64,000 nucleotides of DNA from Heterocephalus glaber (taxonomy: Eukaryota; Chordata; Mammalia; Rodentia; Bathyergidae). Numbering within the stretch: the stretch's first letter is position 1; the number at the start of each line of letters is the position of its first letter. The notes under the pieces were generated by a model. The model saw nothing but the letters and a program-made list of their open reading frames with translations. It did not search any database and was not told the DNA's origin. The position numbers and the translations under genes were made by a program. This document shows positions 37,122-49,670 of the stretch, in pieces. Location: contig NW_004624785.1 of the NCBI RefSeq assembly GCF_000247695.1, positions 994,653 through 1,058,652 of the forward strand, given 5' to 3'.

Positions 37122-37449
37122 CTGCTTTGTGCTGAGTTTGCAGCAGCCTGCATCACGGCTGCAGCGGCCTCCTGTGCCTTACGGTTCACAGTGGGCATTG
37201 GTGGCCCCATTCCTGGCCCACCCTGCTGAGACATGCCAGGAGAACTGGGGGTCACGCTGCTCATGTTTCCAGGAAATGGTCTGTTCTGCATCCCAGCTGA
37301 CGGCATTCGTCCCAAGGGCATAGTACCACATGGCTGGCTTGGCCCTTGTCCATGCATCTGGTTGTTGGCATTGATACCCATCCCAGGCCCTGGGCCGCTG
37401 TAGCTTGCACTGGGCACCCCACTATACGTTGGGGGTCTGGAGTAGTTAC
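37122..37449 (-). CDS. ARID1B: ARID1B internal exon, Gly/Pro/Met-rich segment ending in an Ala-rich helix-prone stretch
   Basis: At 328 bp this is the largest exon in the window. The acceptor TTTTTGTTTAG and donor GTATGC are read on the minus strand. It enters in phase 1 (G|GT) and leaves in phase 2 (AG|G). The 108 complete codons begin [20 protein letters not shown], pass through repeated GM/GP motifs such as [10 protein letters not shown], and end with [20 protein letters not shown], an Ala-rich stretch likely to be helical within an otherwise disordered region. The sequence matches ARID1B rather than ARID1A across this region. The exon is not a multiple of three, so skipping it alone would shift the frame. 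The donor GTATGC departs from consensus after position 3. Confidence 0.96.
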
Positions 37450-38289
37450 CTAAACAAAAAGCAAACACAAATTAAGGCCTTCTATTTAATCTTTAAATTT
37501 GTGAAAGCATTCACTGGTAATACTATTTGTCCAACAATGTGCTCATCACTGAGTATTAGTCATAATCTACTAGCCCTTCCTGTCGGTGTGGATGAGGACA
37601 CCAGTCTCTAAACATGCTCTCTGCACACAATCCTAAGGTCCAGGAGGGTAAACTCAAAGACAAAAAACCTACAAGAACCCCTGAAATGGTGAGGGGAAAG
37701 GTAGGCTATTTTTACAGTGGGATACTAGAACTGACTGTTGATTTAATATGTTCAACTCCTTACATTCTTACATTTGAACCAAAATCGTAATTTCATCTCC
37801 CAGTCTAATGTGAGACAGGCCTACCACATTCCCTCCAACTGTTACAGAATACATCCATGTAAGGCCAAAATTATCCTTCAAGACCCCAGAGGAGGGTGTT
37901 GTGTGGGCCTCCTGACATTAGTCCATACCATTTCTCTCCAATGTCAGAACTACCTTTTAAAAATTTTGCTTGAGCTCCAGATAAAGTGGCTGGTTTGTGC
38001 TTGGTATTGTATCTTAGATTCCAAACACTAGTGTGACCCTGGGCAAAGCAAAATGGCGCCATGAGGGAAAACAAGCAGGGGCAGAGGCTGAAATGCCAAG
38101 TCATGACTGACTTCCCACTCTTGCCTGTAGAGGGTGCACACTCAGGGAAGAGAATGGCACCTGCATGGCGCCAACAATTTCTGTAGCTTTTTCCTTTTTT
38201 CCTAAACATCTCTTATTCCAACTGCATGTATATAAATTAAATTAAAGGCAAACATAATAGAACTTTAATAATACTAGTAGCAAATATTA

Positions 38290-38470
38290 ATTATTGAGCC
38301 ATAGTACTTTCTAGACACCTAGCTAAGTCCTCTGCCCTGATAAATTCTTTCATTTAACCCAATAACCATATGAAGTACAGATACTACCATTTGTAAGTGA
38401 GGAAAGTCAAGAGCTGGTAGACTGGACTGAAGCTCAAGCAAACTGACTCTGAAACTTATGTGTTGAACTG
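38290..38470 (-). repeat. MIR relic
   Basis: TTATTGAGCCATAGTACTTT, then TAAATTCTTTCATTTAACCC, AATAACCATATGAAGTACAG and AGTGAGGAAAGTCAAGAGCT match the antisense MIR order. Confidence 0.7.
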
Positions 38471-38584
38471 ATAAACCATGTGCCTTCAATAAATGACTGC
38501 TGAAATTTTACCAAACAAAATGCCAAAAGACTAGTATTTGTAGAGTTTGTGTTACTGTTTCTTAGTCATATCTTACTACTTCTA

Positions 38585-38850
38585 GGAAGACTCTCTTCAT
38601 CCATCTAACATAAGTACACACTCATCATATGTCAGAAACTTTTCTAGGTATAGGTCAGACACAGGTACAAGTTAACACACCCGGATTCCTGCACTTTGGA
38701 AGCACACAATGTGTATTATGTGTGTACATGTGCATGTGTGCACTTATGTGTGTGCTGGAGTAGGAGGGGTAAAGATAAAAAAATACAAAAGTAAAAGCAC
38801 AAAGACCAAGCCAAGAGCAGATCTAATTGGGACTGGGGCTCAGGGAACAC
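38585..38850 (-). repeat. L2-like relic
   Basis: CACACTCATCATATGTCAGAA, then CTTTTCTAGGTATAGG and CAGACACAGGTACAAGTTAA, resemble the antisense L2 3' end, diverged. An alternating TG-rich stretch lies inside at about 38708-38756. Confidence 0.4.
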
Positions 38851-38864
38851 TCCATGGTGTTGTG

Positions 38865-39095
38865 AGTTGATATTTACTATGTGTGAGGCTTAGTTCCAAA
38901 TTCTTTGAATTAACTCATCAATTTTTTACAAGAGGACAAGATATTGTAACCCTCCTGTTGGAGGTAAGGAGCTAAGGCACAGGGATAGTAAATAATTTGA
39001 TCCCAGATCATATGGTGAATAACTGGAGGAGCCCAGATTGGACCCAGGCAGGTGAGTGCCACTTGAAGTCTAAGAACACCATGCTTTTGATACGC
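38865..39095 (-). repeat. MIR relic
   Basis: GTTGATATTTACTATGTGTG, AATTAACTCATCAATTTTTT, GAGGTAAGGAGCTAAGGCAC and GAATAACTGGAGGAGCCCAG, then GGACCCAGGCAGGTGAGTGC, give a nearly full-length antisense MIR order. Confidence 0.75.
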
Positions 39096-39325
39096 CAGCT
39101 TCTCTGATGTCTAAGAAATAGCATACTTACGTAATAATATTATTGTGACTGTGAAATCAGTTTTTCTTAAATTCACACACATACAGCAGTACTGCCAACA
39201 AATCTGCAGGAAATTCAATAGACTTTTCAACTTACTGGGTGCCTGCTCTTTTTAGGTATATCATGTGAGAAGCATTTCTTTTTACTTCCTGAAGATATGG
39301 AGGGCAATGCTCATGTTAAGATACT

Positions 39326-39495
39326 TTTCTGCCAAAGGCCACATAGTATTTTGGGCTTTGTGGGCCAAGTCACTTTTAACAACTTTTCAGTTCCCCATGG
39401 TAGCCCTACAGCATCCACATGGGAAGGTTCCAACAAAAGTTTATCTACAATAACAGGTAGTGGGCTAACGTGCACCATGATTAGCTGACCCTTGA
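39326..39495 (+). repeat. hAT-Charlie-type relic
   Basis: CTGCCAAAGGCCACATAGTA, TTTTGGGCTTTGTGGGCCAA and later CCAACAAAAGTTTATCTACA, ATAACAGGTAGTGGGC and GATTAGCTGACCC match, in order, the mammalian hAT-Charlie non-autonomous family with the AGGCTTTGTGGGCCA core. Diverged, without termini I can define. Confidence 0.7.
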
Positions 39496-40859
39496 TGTGG
39501 ACCAATCTTGGGATGTGCTAATAAACTGCTATACTAGCAACAGAAAGTGGACCTTGCTCAAGCCAGCAGTGTCTTTAAGCCCAACACCATTTGGAGGCTA
39601 AAGGAAAGTTGAGGAGGATTCTCCAAGGGAGGTAACAAGCAGATCTAGGGAGTTAGTAATAGAGGGAGATGCTGGGTATAGAGGACAGGAGCAGGCAGGG
39701 CTGGGCATAGTTACTTCAGGGCCCCAACTACACAGGAGTCAGGTTGGTGGCAGCTCCTTACACTGAACCTGCTGCTTTGCAAAAATAAACTGCTTTTCAA
39801 AGTCAGGCTATCCAGAAATAAGCTTACACTGTTTATAAGTAGTAAGTTACAATCAATTTCCAAGTTCCTCACAGAAAGTTTTAAAGGTGCTTCAGAGTCT
39901 CCCATCCTGTAGGATACATGCAAGCCTGTGGGCTGCCCTGTTCCTATGCTCTTCTCTTTGAGCAGGAATTCAGACTTATCTTCCTCCCTATTCTCAGAGT
40001 ACCTCACCTCCAGATTACCTGATAAGATCAGTGAAATATAGTGCTCCTCTTTGCCTTTTACTTTTATTAAAATGAATATACTGGTTCAGTGCTTGAATGT
40101 ACAAGTAATTAACACACATATTCATGCTATTACTTAGGGGCTGCTTTCCACTCTCCCCAATGCTTGATAAGTGATTCATATGGTAAGCAGTGAAAACATA
40201 TGTGTCCTTTGCTTTCGAAGGAAATGAACTAACACTTTAATCTGATTTTAGAAAACAAGCATTTGGACACAGCTATTGCAAGCTATACTAATAATGTGGT
40301 TTTATTAGAGAAAGAAGGCTTGATCTTATTGAGCTCTGCTTATAGTTAGAGCGAAGAAATGCTGTTCCACCGAGTTCTCAAATCTCAGGTCTTAATGGCA
40401 GTTTAGGGCTGTATCTTAAGGAACACGGAGAAAAGTTACTAAGAAGCCTAATGGCCCTCCACCCTATCCTAGCTCTCATTCCTAATGTAGACTAAGGAGC
40501 TCAGCTGTTTTCCACAGCTGGGCTGGCTGGGCAGCCAGGCTCTGTTTCTTAGCAAGAAGCACTCTAACCGCCAGCCCCGGCATGGAGCACAACTACCGCC
40601 CACACAAGGCTTGTGTGTGCACTTTGCAGCACCTGGCTCACAGCTACTTTTCTCTCATCAGTTTGGTTGACACAAAAGCACACATTTAGGGAAGTGTTCT
40701 AATTATGGAGGCTTTGATCTGGGAGAGTAAGTACAAAGTTCCCCTTTCTTTTCCTTGAACTTCTAAGATGTTCATCACTAAACTCACATACCTGGATAAA
40801 AATACATACTAAAGGCTCCAAATGGCTGCCAAGGTGGCAAGGGAAGAAGCACAGGCTTT

Positions 40860-41035
40860 AGAACTGGGATCTGAGCACTTGTTCTGATACTTTCTGGTAC
40901 ACGACCTTCACAAATTATTTAACCTCTCTGCACAGTGGTACTGTCATCTGGAAAGTGGTGATGTTAACAGGGAGCAGGTAAAGTGATGAGTGTAGTGCCA
41001 GGCAGAGCTCCCTAATGAATGACAGCTGCCCTCAT
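40860..41035 (+). repeat. MIR relic
   Basis: GAACTGGGATCTGAGCACTT, ACGACCTTCACAAATTATTT, AACCTCTCTGCACAGTGGTA and GTGTAGTGCCAGGCAGAG follow sense MIR. Confidence 0.7.
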
Positions 41036-41979
41036 CGTCATCCACCATTGAAACAAAATGATCTTTCCCCACTTTCCTTTAAAGACGTGTGGGTGGGGCA
41101 AAATATAATTCACCCCCACACACATACCCAATAGCATATCTTTCTCCCCAAAATAAACAGAAACTAAATATGTAAGCCAAGGAAAGGAAGAGGAAAAGCC
41201 AGGAAGGAGAAGTGCAATCCTTTTTCCATGTTTTGCTAATAGATTAGTAATTTGTTGGCACTAGCTTTGACAGAAAACAGATGGATGCAGCATTAAGCAC
41301 AATGAAGGCAGCAGATGCTGGGCCAGCCCACCTCAGCTGGACTGGTCTTCCAGCCAAGTCCTAGAGCCCACAGTTTTCAAGTGGGTTCATCTTGGCATGC
41401 TAGCTTTGGAAAATTGGTCACCAAATGAGTTCAGATTTCAACCAAACAGGAGTTATAGTCAAGCATCAGATATTAAAATCAGCAGTTAGATTATTCAAGT
41501 TGCCACCATTATTTTAGAAGAATTGCAAATAATTTTGCATCTGACTCTAGAACGTTTAAATTTGGTAGTCATACTCAATGCAGCAAGCTTACTGCTTTTA
41601 TTAAAATACTGTTTCTACTCACACATGAAATTTTCCTTCTTAGGTTCAACCATTCAACAATTACTTACGGATGACTACTATAAGCAAGGTTCTACATCAT
41701 TCACCTCTGAGGTGAATGCTTCATAAACTAGACAGACAACCCTGGGTAAAAAAATATGCAGTTATATACTATGATAAGTGTATTTGTGAATTAGGGCTAA
41801 ACATGCACTGCTTTTTAGCCAACAATATTTACCATTTTTATAGCAGTCCACTACATGATATGAAGTCACATTTATTAATATTATTTACACACAAAAACAA
41901 ACATATGCAATTAAAGCAAAGCACCAGCACAATCAAGATTCCTAATATTTCTACTATAACAACAAGTTCCCTTTTGCCC

Positions 41980-42480
41980 TTCTGTAGTCAATCATATATC
42001 CACACTCGGGCCTTGCAAACCACTGGTCTGATTTTTCCTACTGTAGTTTTCCCTCTCTGCAATATCGTATAGTCTCACAGGACAACCTCAGATGTCTGGT
42101 TTCTTTCACTTAGCATCATGCTTCAGAACTTGTGCATTGTTGCATGTATTAGTAGTTTCCCTTTTACTGATTAGTAGTATTCCATTCTATGGACACTTTC
42201 CAGTTTCTGAGCTGCTAAAAACATTTATGACAAGTCTTTGTGTATAAAATTACTGTCGGTAAAACCTTAGAAATGAGATGGGGGGACTGTATGGTAAGTG
42301 TACATTTAAGTTTATAAGAAACTGGCAAACTATTGCTGTGTTATTTTGTGTACATTTCTTCCAAACACTGCGTAAGAGTTCTAATTATCAGGACTTGATA
42401 TGGTCAAAGGTTAAAAAATTTAGTCATTCTAATAAGCATGTAATAGAAATAACTGGCTTTAATTTTCACTTCTGTAATGA
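41980..42480 (-). repeat. Old L1 fragment
   Basis: GTTTCTTTCACTTAGCATCA, TGTTGCATGTATTAGTAGTT, GTATTCCATTCTATGGACAC and GAAACTGGCAAACTATTGCT follow the antisense L1 ORF2/3' region found in old mammalian L1s. Diverged and partial, lying in the same orientation as ARID1B. Confidence 0.65.
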
Positions 42481-43084
42481 CAAATTATTTTTTTCAGTAA
42501 TTTTATTTGCTGGTTACTGTACTTTAACTTGAAAAAAGTTCTATTTTAAAAACTTCTGATTCTTTGTACTCAGAACTATCATGCAATGCTACTCTTTTAT
42601 TCAGGGAAATTGACCAAGTAAGTTAAGAAGATTACAAATAGTTTTAAAATGAAAGTTGACTTAGCCCAAGTTACACTAAATCCTACTATTTGTGGGAACA
42701 AATAATTTGTTTTTTGAATCAATATACAAAGCATTGTATTTTTCCTACATTAACATGATTTTAAATGTTTAAACTGTAAAAATGATAACCATATTACATG
42801 AAATGTGTAAAAGATAATTATTACCTTAGGGTATCACTTCATTGTTTCACTTTTTGTAGTTTTTTGCATACATGTTTCAACAATTAACTCCTATAAAATT
42901 TGACTACTTAGTAATGCAAGCTCAATGCAGGAAAATGTAGACCCATAGAAACTGACAAAAACTAGCCTCAGTTTCACTTCCCAGGGATGAGACACCATGT
43001 ATTGTAAATTATTTGTGGGCACTGATTGTCAGCCCACTGAGCATCCAGGCAGGGGCCAGAAGGCATGTCATGTCGGTATCTTAG

Positions 43085-43330
43085 CAAAATTCATTCATTT
43101 AAGAAATCATTATTAAGGGCCAGGGATTTAGCTTAGTGGTTTCGTCGCCTGCTGCACAAGCACAAGGACCCGGGTTCGATCCCTGCCCACCCCCCCTGCC
43201 AAAAAAGAAATCATTATTAAGAGCTTCTTATAAGCCAGGGTCTATATTAAATGCTTGGTATTCAGTAGTGAACAGGAACAGAGAGAGCCTACACTCTGGT
43301 GGCAGAGACAGAAAAATAAATACAGATAAG
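43085..43330 (-). repeat. L2 3'-end relic split by an ID SINE
   Basis: Around the SINE, TTCATTCATTTAAGAAATCA is followed by TTATAAGCCAGGGTCTATAT, TCAGTAGTGAACAGGAACAG, CACTCTGGTGGCAGAGACAG and AAAAATAAATACAGATAAG, the antisense L2 tail order. The MIR/L2-like sequence on both sides of the SINE is continuous once the SINE is set aside. Confidence 0.65.
43118..43204 (+). mobile_element. ID-type SINE with perfect 17-bp target duplication
   Basis: GGCCAGGGATTTAGCTTAGT, CCTGCTGCACAAGCACAAGG and GGGTTCGATCCC. Flanked by AAGAAATCATTATTAAG at 43101-43117 and 43205-43221, identical. The middle region is the CTGCACAAGC variant. Confidence 0.95.
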
Positions 43331-44191
43331 GTCCCAAGGTGCTAAAAATGATGAAGAGAAATAAAGCAGTAACAATTCTAGAGTGGTGGTAGTTCGAGTA
43401 ATAGAGGGGAGCCACTGTGGGCAAGAGTGCTGTGTGTGTTTCCCTGCCTCTCCTGGAAGAAGCAGTGGATCTTCAGAGAAATGATCATCAAGGCTAATGC
43501 TGGACACAGACCCAGGGACACATGAGCACAACCAGATGCTAATATCTGACGTAACAGCAGAAATGGTTCTGTATACACAGCCTTTAGAAAGCTACTTGCC
43601 ATAAAGCTCAGTTTTCTCATCAAGATTATGTATCATGTGGCTGCTGTGGAGACAAACCTTTTAATAACTAACTACTGTACTGTACTTTAGCATAAAACAG
43701 CAAAGTCTCTATGGTGAGAAAGGAAGGAGTCTATGAGTTGAAGTTCCCACTATCACAACACCCTGCAGGAGCTCCAGGTGCCCGGGTGCCGAGGCATACA
43801 GCCTTTCAACTGCAGTGAGGAAGGCCCTGGAGGAAGAAAAAAGACATTCTCTATCTTCCTTGCTTAACTAATGTCTGAGGAAGCCTCCTGAAGGCCACCT
43901 GGGAACCCCCGTAAAGATTTGTGAAATGTGATTCAACAAGTAACTTCTTTTCACATATAAATTTATTTATTAATAGTTAACATTAATTACACAATTGCTT
44001 TCTATTAAAGACTCCCTATGGCCCTCTCTACTTGGAAAGTCTTTGCAAGGGTAGTTATTACAATGTGATTCCTGAAGGTAGAAAACTATTTCATAAAATA
44101 CACTGTAATTAAACATTTTTACAGTTAGCCTGGTTTCACCTTATTTGTAAATTTAATTATTCAGATTTTATAGCTATAAAATATATTTAAC

Positions 44192-44236
44192 TATATACAT
44201 ACACACACATACACACACACACCACACACACATATA
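44192..44236. repeat. (CA)n microsatellite
   Basis: ATACATACACACAC followed by interrupted CA repeats. Confidence 0.95.
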
Positions 44237-44474
44237 ACATTTTCCCATTCTTTACTTGGTAGTAATTCTCTTAATTACATTCGTGTTTCTGATTCATTTC
44301 CATGCCTATATTCCTAAAATGCTCCTTGAAGAGCATTTGAAATCCCACACAACAAATTCAGCAGTCCTCTGGCTTCTGTTTTTCTACTGGCTCAGTGAAT
44401 ATAGGGACAGCAAGAAGGAAGTACTATTAAGCCTGAGGATGGTCAACCTGTGACTGAGTAAGCAGCTTTTGAGG

Positions 44475-44795
44475 TCAGTGGCCCTTTGTTTGAACCCTGG
44501 TCCTGCCACTTCTTGCCTGTGGGATCATGGGTAAAGGACTTAACTTCTCAAGGCTTTCTATGTATCAAGAGAATGAGTCCCATAGCCTGAAGTGAATTGG
44601 GCTGAACCCTGTCAGTCACTGTGTACCCTGGATAAAGCATTCGCCTGTTTTGGCACCGCAGTTTCTTCCTCTGTGAAGTGAAGCAGTAACTGCACCTATC
44701 TCATAGCAAGTGGTGAAGACAAGAGGTTTATATGTGAAAAATGCTTAGAACAGGACCCCAGAAAGCGATGTATTTAATAAATGCTGCTTATTATT
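44475..44795 (+). repeat. MIR relic (nearly full length)
   Basis: CCTGGTCCTGCCACTTCTTG, GGGTAAAGGACTTAACTTCT, GCACCTATCTCATAGCAAGT and AATGCTTAGAACAGGACC, then TTTAATAAATGCTGCTTATT, match sense MIR in order, with an insertion or second partial copy in the middle. Confidence 0.75.
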
Positions 44796-45933
44796 GACAA
44801 TTTTGAAGAAGATGCTCCTGGTGATAAAATGGTTACCCAAGAAGTTCTATAATACATTCCCTGAGATCTCTTAAAACAAGTAATATATAATCCTACAAAA
44901 ATGTCATCCAATTGACAACAGAGGAGACTAATGATCTCTTGTCTTCCACACAAGTTCATCTTTCCAGAGACTCAAAACTTATAGTAATGTGGAGATGCAA
45001 GCTGACTGTTTTACTAAAAATTTCGTAGTTAAGAGGAGAAAGAAAAAAATGTCATTTGGATTGCTATTTAAAAGGAATGCAAAGAAATGCAGCAGAAATG
45101 CAAAGATAAGAACATTTCTTAAGCTAAACAATCTGTGTAGCACGTGTCACTTCCTGTCACCAGGTGGGTGGTTATGTTGGATTTGAACATGGGAAGAACC
45201 AGGACACTGATTTTAGCCTTAAACAAAATATAAAGAAGGTGCTAAATTCAAATGATCTACTGCTAAAAATTACTTCAAAAAATATGTATCAGGTTAAAAG
45301 CCTTGGTGAAAAGATGATATGAGTATCTGACAAAACCTACAACAGCTTCTAGGAAGGCAGGACATAAACAGGACATTTGGGGCATGGCTCCACTCATTTT
45401 CTTACTCTTCCCTCCTCTTCCTGTTGGAGAAGGATGTATCTGCATCAGACACTGTCCTGTTTTCTAAGAGTGGGACAGTGGTGACTGGGGCAGTGACAGC
45501 TGCTGTCCACCTGATGCTGCACAGGGTGACACCCTCTTGAACCAGCAGCTCAAGTCCCACTGGAGGTTACTGAGGTGGGCTGAAATTCAAATTCCACACA
45601 ACAAATTCAAGTTTTAAATTAGAAATCTGAGGACAAGGATTGTGGTTTTTTTGTCCACAAACATCTTGAACTACATTGTCGAGATGAGTTCAATAATACG
45701 AGTGCTCCTCACTGTCTAATGCATAAATGCTTAAGAAACAGTGGCTATAATGATTCTCTTCCTCGTTATGGGCATCTGAATAACTGTGGGTTTGCATTAC
45801 TCTCCTACTCTATCAGGTAACAAATATGGGAAGTTTAAAATGCATTTCTAATGTGAAACCCTTGAAGGACTAGCAAATCAGCACAATGTCCTCCACCCAT
45901 TGCCAATGCATTCTGGAGAACATATGTTTTTAC

Positions 45934-46113
45934 CTTGTGGTCCATACTGGCTCATCTGTGGACCATAGGTCCCACTTGAGTTACTCTGCTGAAAGCTACT
46001 CATTCCAGGATGCATCTGGCCCCCAGGAGAAGGATGAGGTGACATGGATGGTCCTGTCTGTTGAGGCCCATACTGAGACATCTGAGGATTTCTTTGCGTG
46101 CCTGCCATAAAAC
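45934..46113 (-). CDS. ARID1B: ARID1B internal exon, Gln/Ser/Pro-rich region
   Basis: A 180-bp exon with acceptor CCACTTAG and donor GTAAAA on the minus strand. It completes the Gly codon left by the upstream exon, continues [18 protein letters not shown], and ends SQYGPQ plus one base of Gly. Both borders are phase 1. The encoded 60 residues are rich in Gln, Ser, Pro, Gly and Met and contain a repeated MSQYGPQ motif near both ends, typical of the low-complexity half of ARID1 proteins that supports condensate-like behaviour and partner contacts rather than a fold. It is divisible by three, so skipping is frame-neutral. The donor is weaker than the usual GTAAGT or GTGAGT, and reading runs on into the intron for ten more codons before a stop. 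Confidence 0.96.
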
Positions 46114-47944
46114 CTAAGTGGAAGATAAATAAAAATATGTGAATACAGGTGTTTCATAACCTCTGAATACAAAGACAGGATTATGTGGAAGGTGGCTAGG
46201 GAGAAGACTGATATTGTGAGAGTTCCCTAAGAAAATATACAAAGACATTTCAAACCCAGATGGGGATGCAGGAGAGTACCACAGAGACACCCTAGTCCTC
46301 AGAGTTCCTGGTACCCAGTAGAAGATGAACTTCACCTAGAGAAAGGAAAAGGGACAGAAAGGCAAGTTACCATATCCATTCTTGTAGAAAAGGCCCCTAT
46401 AAAAAAGCAACAGTAACAGCTGAGAACCTCCATTCTCACCAGGTCTCTGGCCCCTAATATGCCAACCTTTTCACACCAATGGCACTCAGTTTCCAGTGTA
46501 CAGAGCTGTCTCCTTCCCTCTGAGTTTCTAAGGCAAGGGCTATTCATCCGGATTCCTGAATAGTTTGTCAACATGTGAGGCACTAATTCACACCCTCCCT
46601 AGCAGGTTTTTAGGGACCCATTGCAGGGTCCCATGTATACAAGGCTCCTGTATTGTACCAGAGCCTGACTTGTTCCTCCAACTTGCTCTGCCTGTCATCT
46701 TCCCCACTTCATATGTGGCACTTCTGCTTACCCCAGTGTTCCTTTCAGAAATTTCTTTCAGGGTATGTGGGAGACAGTAAATTTCAAACCTGTTTTTTTT
46801 TTTTTTTTGGATGAGTGGACATTAAATTCTTCATACACATGTGAGTATTTGCTTAGCACACATAGTACGTACTTGTACGGATAAAAAAATACATTTTATG
46901 GAGATCTATAATAACAGGTACATCCATTTATCAGTAGCTGAAACCAATATATTAAGTGAGTACACAGAGTGACAGAGTGCTAAAATCAAGACACAGATCT
47001 AAAAAGAAGCTAGTATTATCCAAACAGCACACCAACAGAGCAGTCTGAGAAAGAAAGAACAGAACCAAGAACTTGTCCCTGCTTCACCAAGGAAAGGCTC
47101 TGGCTGGCCTGCAAGAGGCAGATCACTGCCTGCTCTTGAGAACCTAGGGCAGCAGCTTTCAAAAAAGTCTCTTGTAGCAGCATAATATGAGGTAACTCCT
47201 AGATCCAAGGTTCACATAAACTTGGGAGGATATGATACACTGTGTTTACAAAGACCAGGGCTAACTTTTTAGCAAGAAGAGGTCTTTTAACACTGCTTCT
47301 GTTTAAAGACACATAAAAGCAGAGTCATTTCTTATTATCCTATTTAATATATTTATAAAGATAATCTCATGAAGTTGGGCTCAGTTGACAGCTCCTAGAT
47401 ACAAATATCATAGAAAATGTTTGCTTTTTCTAATCTGAAAACAAACAGAAATCAGGGCACTAGAATTAGTATAAATGACTGCATCTTAAAATGTTACATA
47501 TTTATCTGAGCTTTACTATAAAATTCTCGAGTTTCAGATAGAGTCTTGTTTAATAAAGAAGTGTTTCAATTCTACATAGATGTTGTGTGAATGTGTATCT
47601 TGCCCACCACCCCGTAACGACTGCTTTTTTGTTCATTAGACAAGGACAGCATCACAGGTTCTATTAGCATTCAATTTCACTTCTACCATCAAGGTGTCTA
47701 CGTGAACATAAGGACTCAGAACTCTGATGATATCCCACCTCCGTTCCTTGTTTCTGGAACACATTCTGGAGGCTTAAGGTTTGTTCAAGTGAATTCTAAC
47801 CTGGGTTAAGTTACATCTTTATTTTATGACTATTTATTCAGTCCTTAAAAAAACATGCCATTTGACATTTTTATCATTGGCACTCTGCAGAAAATAAAGT
47901 TTGTGTAAAGGCTTTAAAAGCATCTGAAAATCAGTTCAAACTGA

Positions 47945-48050
47945 GGGCTGGGAACGTAGCTCAGAGGTAAAGTATTTGCCTAGCATGCCTAAGGCCCTGA
48001 GTTCCATCACCAGCACTGCAAAAACAAATAAACCAACAACAATAAAAAGG
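47945..48050 (+). mobile_element. tRNA-Ala-derived SINE, older subfamily
   Basis: GGGCTGGGAACGTAGCTCAG, GCCTAGCATGCCTAAGGCCC and GAGTTCCATCACCAGCAC, then a CAAA/AAT-rich tail. The CCCAGCAC-like 3' end and TAGCATGC anticodon-loop sequence resemble the classical ID/tRNA-Ala form and differ from the GGTACCA group common in this window. Confidence 0.85.
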
Positions 48051-48439
48051 GAATGTGTCACAACATTAAATCTATAACTTAGGGATAAAGTCCTAGGAAT
48101 CATGGAATCTGCCTCTTCACAAAGAAATTAAAACTGGAAAACTAATTTTCTTTCTGTTTATCTTCCAATGATTCCACTTATAGAAGCTTCTTTCAATACT
48201 GTTTTCTATTTTTTATAAGACTCATCCCTTTCCCTGTGTTCCCTAAAACCACAAATGGGGAAGGTGACACAATTCCCCTGTGTTCTGACTTGGCCATCAC
48301 CATCTGACAGCACTAGGTTGGGAGTAGAAGGCTTGGACTATAGTCTAGTGTCACCAGCTCAGAATCAAATAGGGGAGACAGATGTGTGAGTAAATATAAA
48401 TATACTGCTGTACACAAATAAATCTGGTTAACTATGTTA

Positions 48440-48545
48440 TCTCAGGCAATCATAATTTCTTTGAGCTTCGGTTCCCTCATCTGAAAGATGAGCTTCCTAT
48501 AAAGATCAACTGAAAGAACACATCAAAAAATACTGTGTAATACAA
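48440..48545 (+). repeat. MIR relic
   Basis: GCTTCGGTTCCCTCATCTGA followed by AAGATGAGCTTCCTATAAAG is a diverged sense MIR core. Confidence 0.55.
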
Positions 48546-48570
48546 AAGAGATGATGACGGTAATTTTCTG

Positions 48571-48717
48571 GGTTTTTTTGTGTGTTTTGATACAGGGTCT
48601 TGCTAGTATTTCAGGTTGGACCTGAACTCATTATGTAGCCCAGGCTGGCTTCGAATTGGCGGCAACCCTCCTCAGACTCCTAAGAGCTGGGATTCCAGAA
48701 GTACGTCAATAACCCCA
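48571..48717 (-). mobile_element. B1 (7SL-derived) SINE
   Basis: On the plus strand TACAGGGTCTTGCTAGTATT, CTGAACTCATTATGTAGCCC, AGGCTGGCTTCGAATTGGC and GAGCTGGGATTCCAGAAGTA are the antisense of B1. Flanked by GGTAATTTTCTG (48559-48570) and GGAATTTTCTG (48718-48728). Confidence 0.88.
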
Positions 48718-49286
48718 GGAATTTTCTGCTTTGTAAGCTGCCAAGAATATCCTTTAACTCTTGAATACCCCACATATTCAAATTTAGCTTCTAGCTAGAA
48801 TGAACAAGCTGGTTTTTATTTCTGTGTCTGTTTTATTTAAATACATGGCATCTGGATCACCTCAATTCTTGGGTAACTGTGTTTTATATGTTCCAAAAAG
48901 TTAAAAGAGTGCATTATGGGAAGCAGCCCTTCCACCCCCATCTCCTGTTGGAGTTCCCCAGCCAAAGGCAAATGGTGCTTCAGTGAATCCTTTCACAGGT
49001 ATTTATAATTTTTTTATTTTATGAAAAAATAAAAGAAAACTTCATAATCAAGTAGTACAAGAATAACAATAATTATTATACCATGTACTGTTATTTTCAA
49101 AGTAGTTACTCAGAAACAAGACATAAACCAAAAAGATTCTCACAAAAAAGGAACAAACGTGGTTGTGTTTTACTCTGTGTATCTTTCTTATCAACAGTAA
49201 ACATGAACACTGTTTAATAGCTCTTTGGGTTCTTTCTACGGCAGTCTGTTTGTATCATTTGCCTTTCCCACTGGTCACTGTTTCTT

Positions 49287-49372
49287 TTTCTTTTTTTTTT
49301 CCGTACCAGGGGATCAAATTCAGAATGCTTGCGAGGTAGGCGGTGGCCCCACTGAGCTAAATTCCCGGCCCA
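49287..49372 (-). mobile_element. ID-type SINE
   Basis: Reverse-oriented with CGTACCAGGGGATCAAATTC, GCTTGCGAGGTAGGCGG and GAGCTAAATTCCCGGCCC. Perfect 14-bp duplication GGTCACTGTTTCTT at 49273-49286 and 49373-49386. Confidence 0.94.
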
Positions 49373-49638
49373 GGTCACTGTTTCTTGATGACAAGCATTC
49401 CCTCTGGCACACAAAGCTGTTACCACCCAACAGTGGATGGGCTCAAAGCCCTGCTCTGCAATCCTGTAGAAAGCTGGCCTTTTGGTTTGATTAATACTGG
49501 CATCAGCCACAGAGTATCATAGCAGCAAAGTGGCAGGAACTGACATGTTTTTGAAGCTAACTTTACTCCAATAGGTAGAATGAAGAACAAACTGAAGGGC
49601 AGTAAAGTTAAAAGTTGGAAGACCAATTAGGAGTTAGA

Positions 49639-49670
49639 TAATGATATATAATATATAATATATAATAAAC
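49639..49670. repeat. TATAA-type AT-rich simple repeat
   Basis: ATATATAAT units repeated three times. Confidence 0.85.

Larger units (their letters stand above)
37450..45933 (-). other. ARID1B: ARID1B intron (8.5 kb)
   Basis: A phase-1 intron containing MIR, L2 and hAT-Charlie relics, an ID SINE inside L2 sequence (43118-43204), an old L1 piece (about 41980-42480) and a CA microsatellite (44192-44236). A relatively GC-rich patch at about 40490-40640 has no assigned identity. 44800-45900 shows nothing identifiable. Confidence 0.85.
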
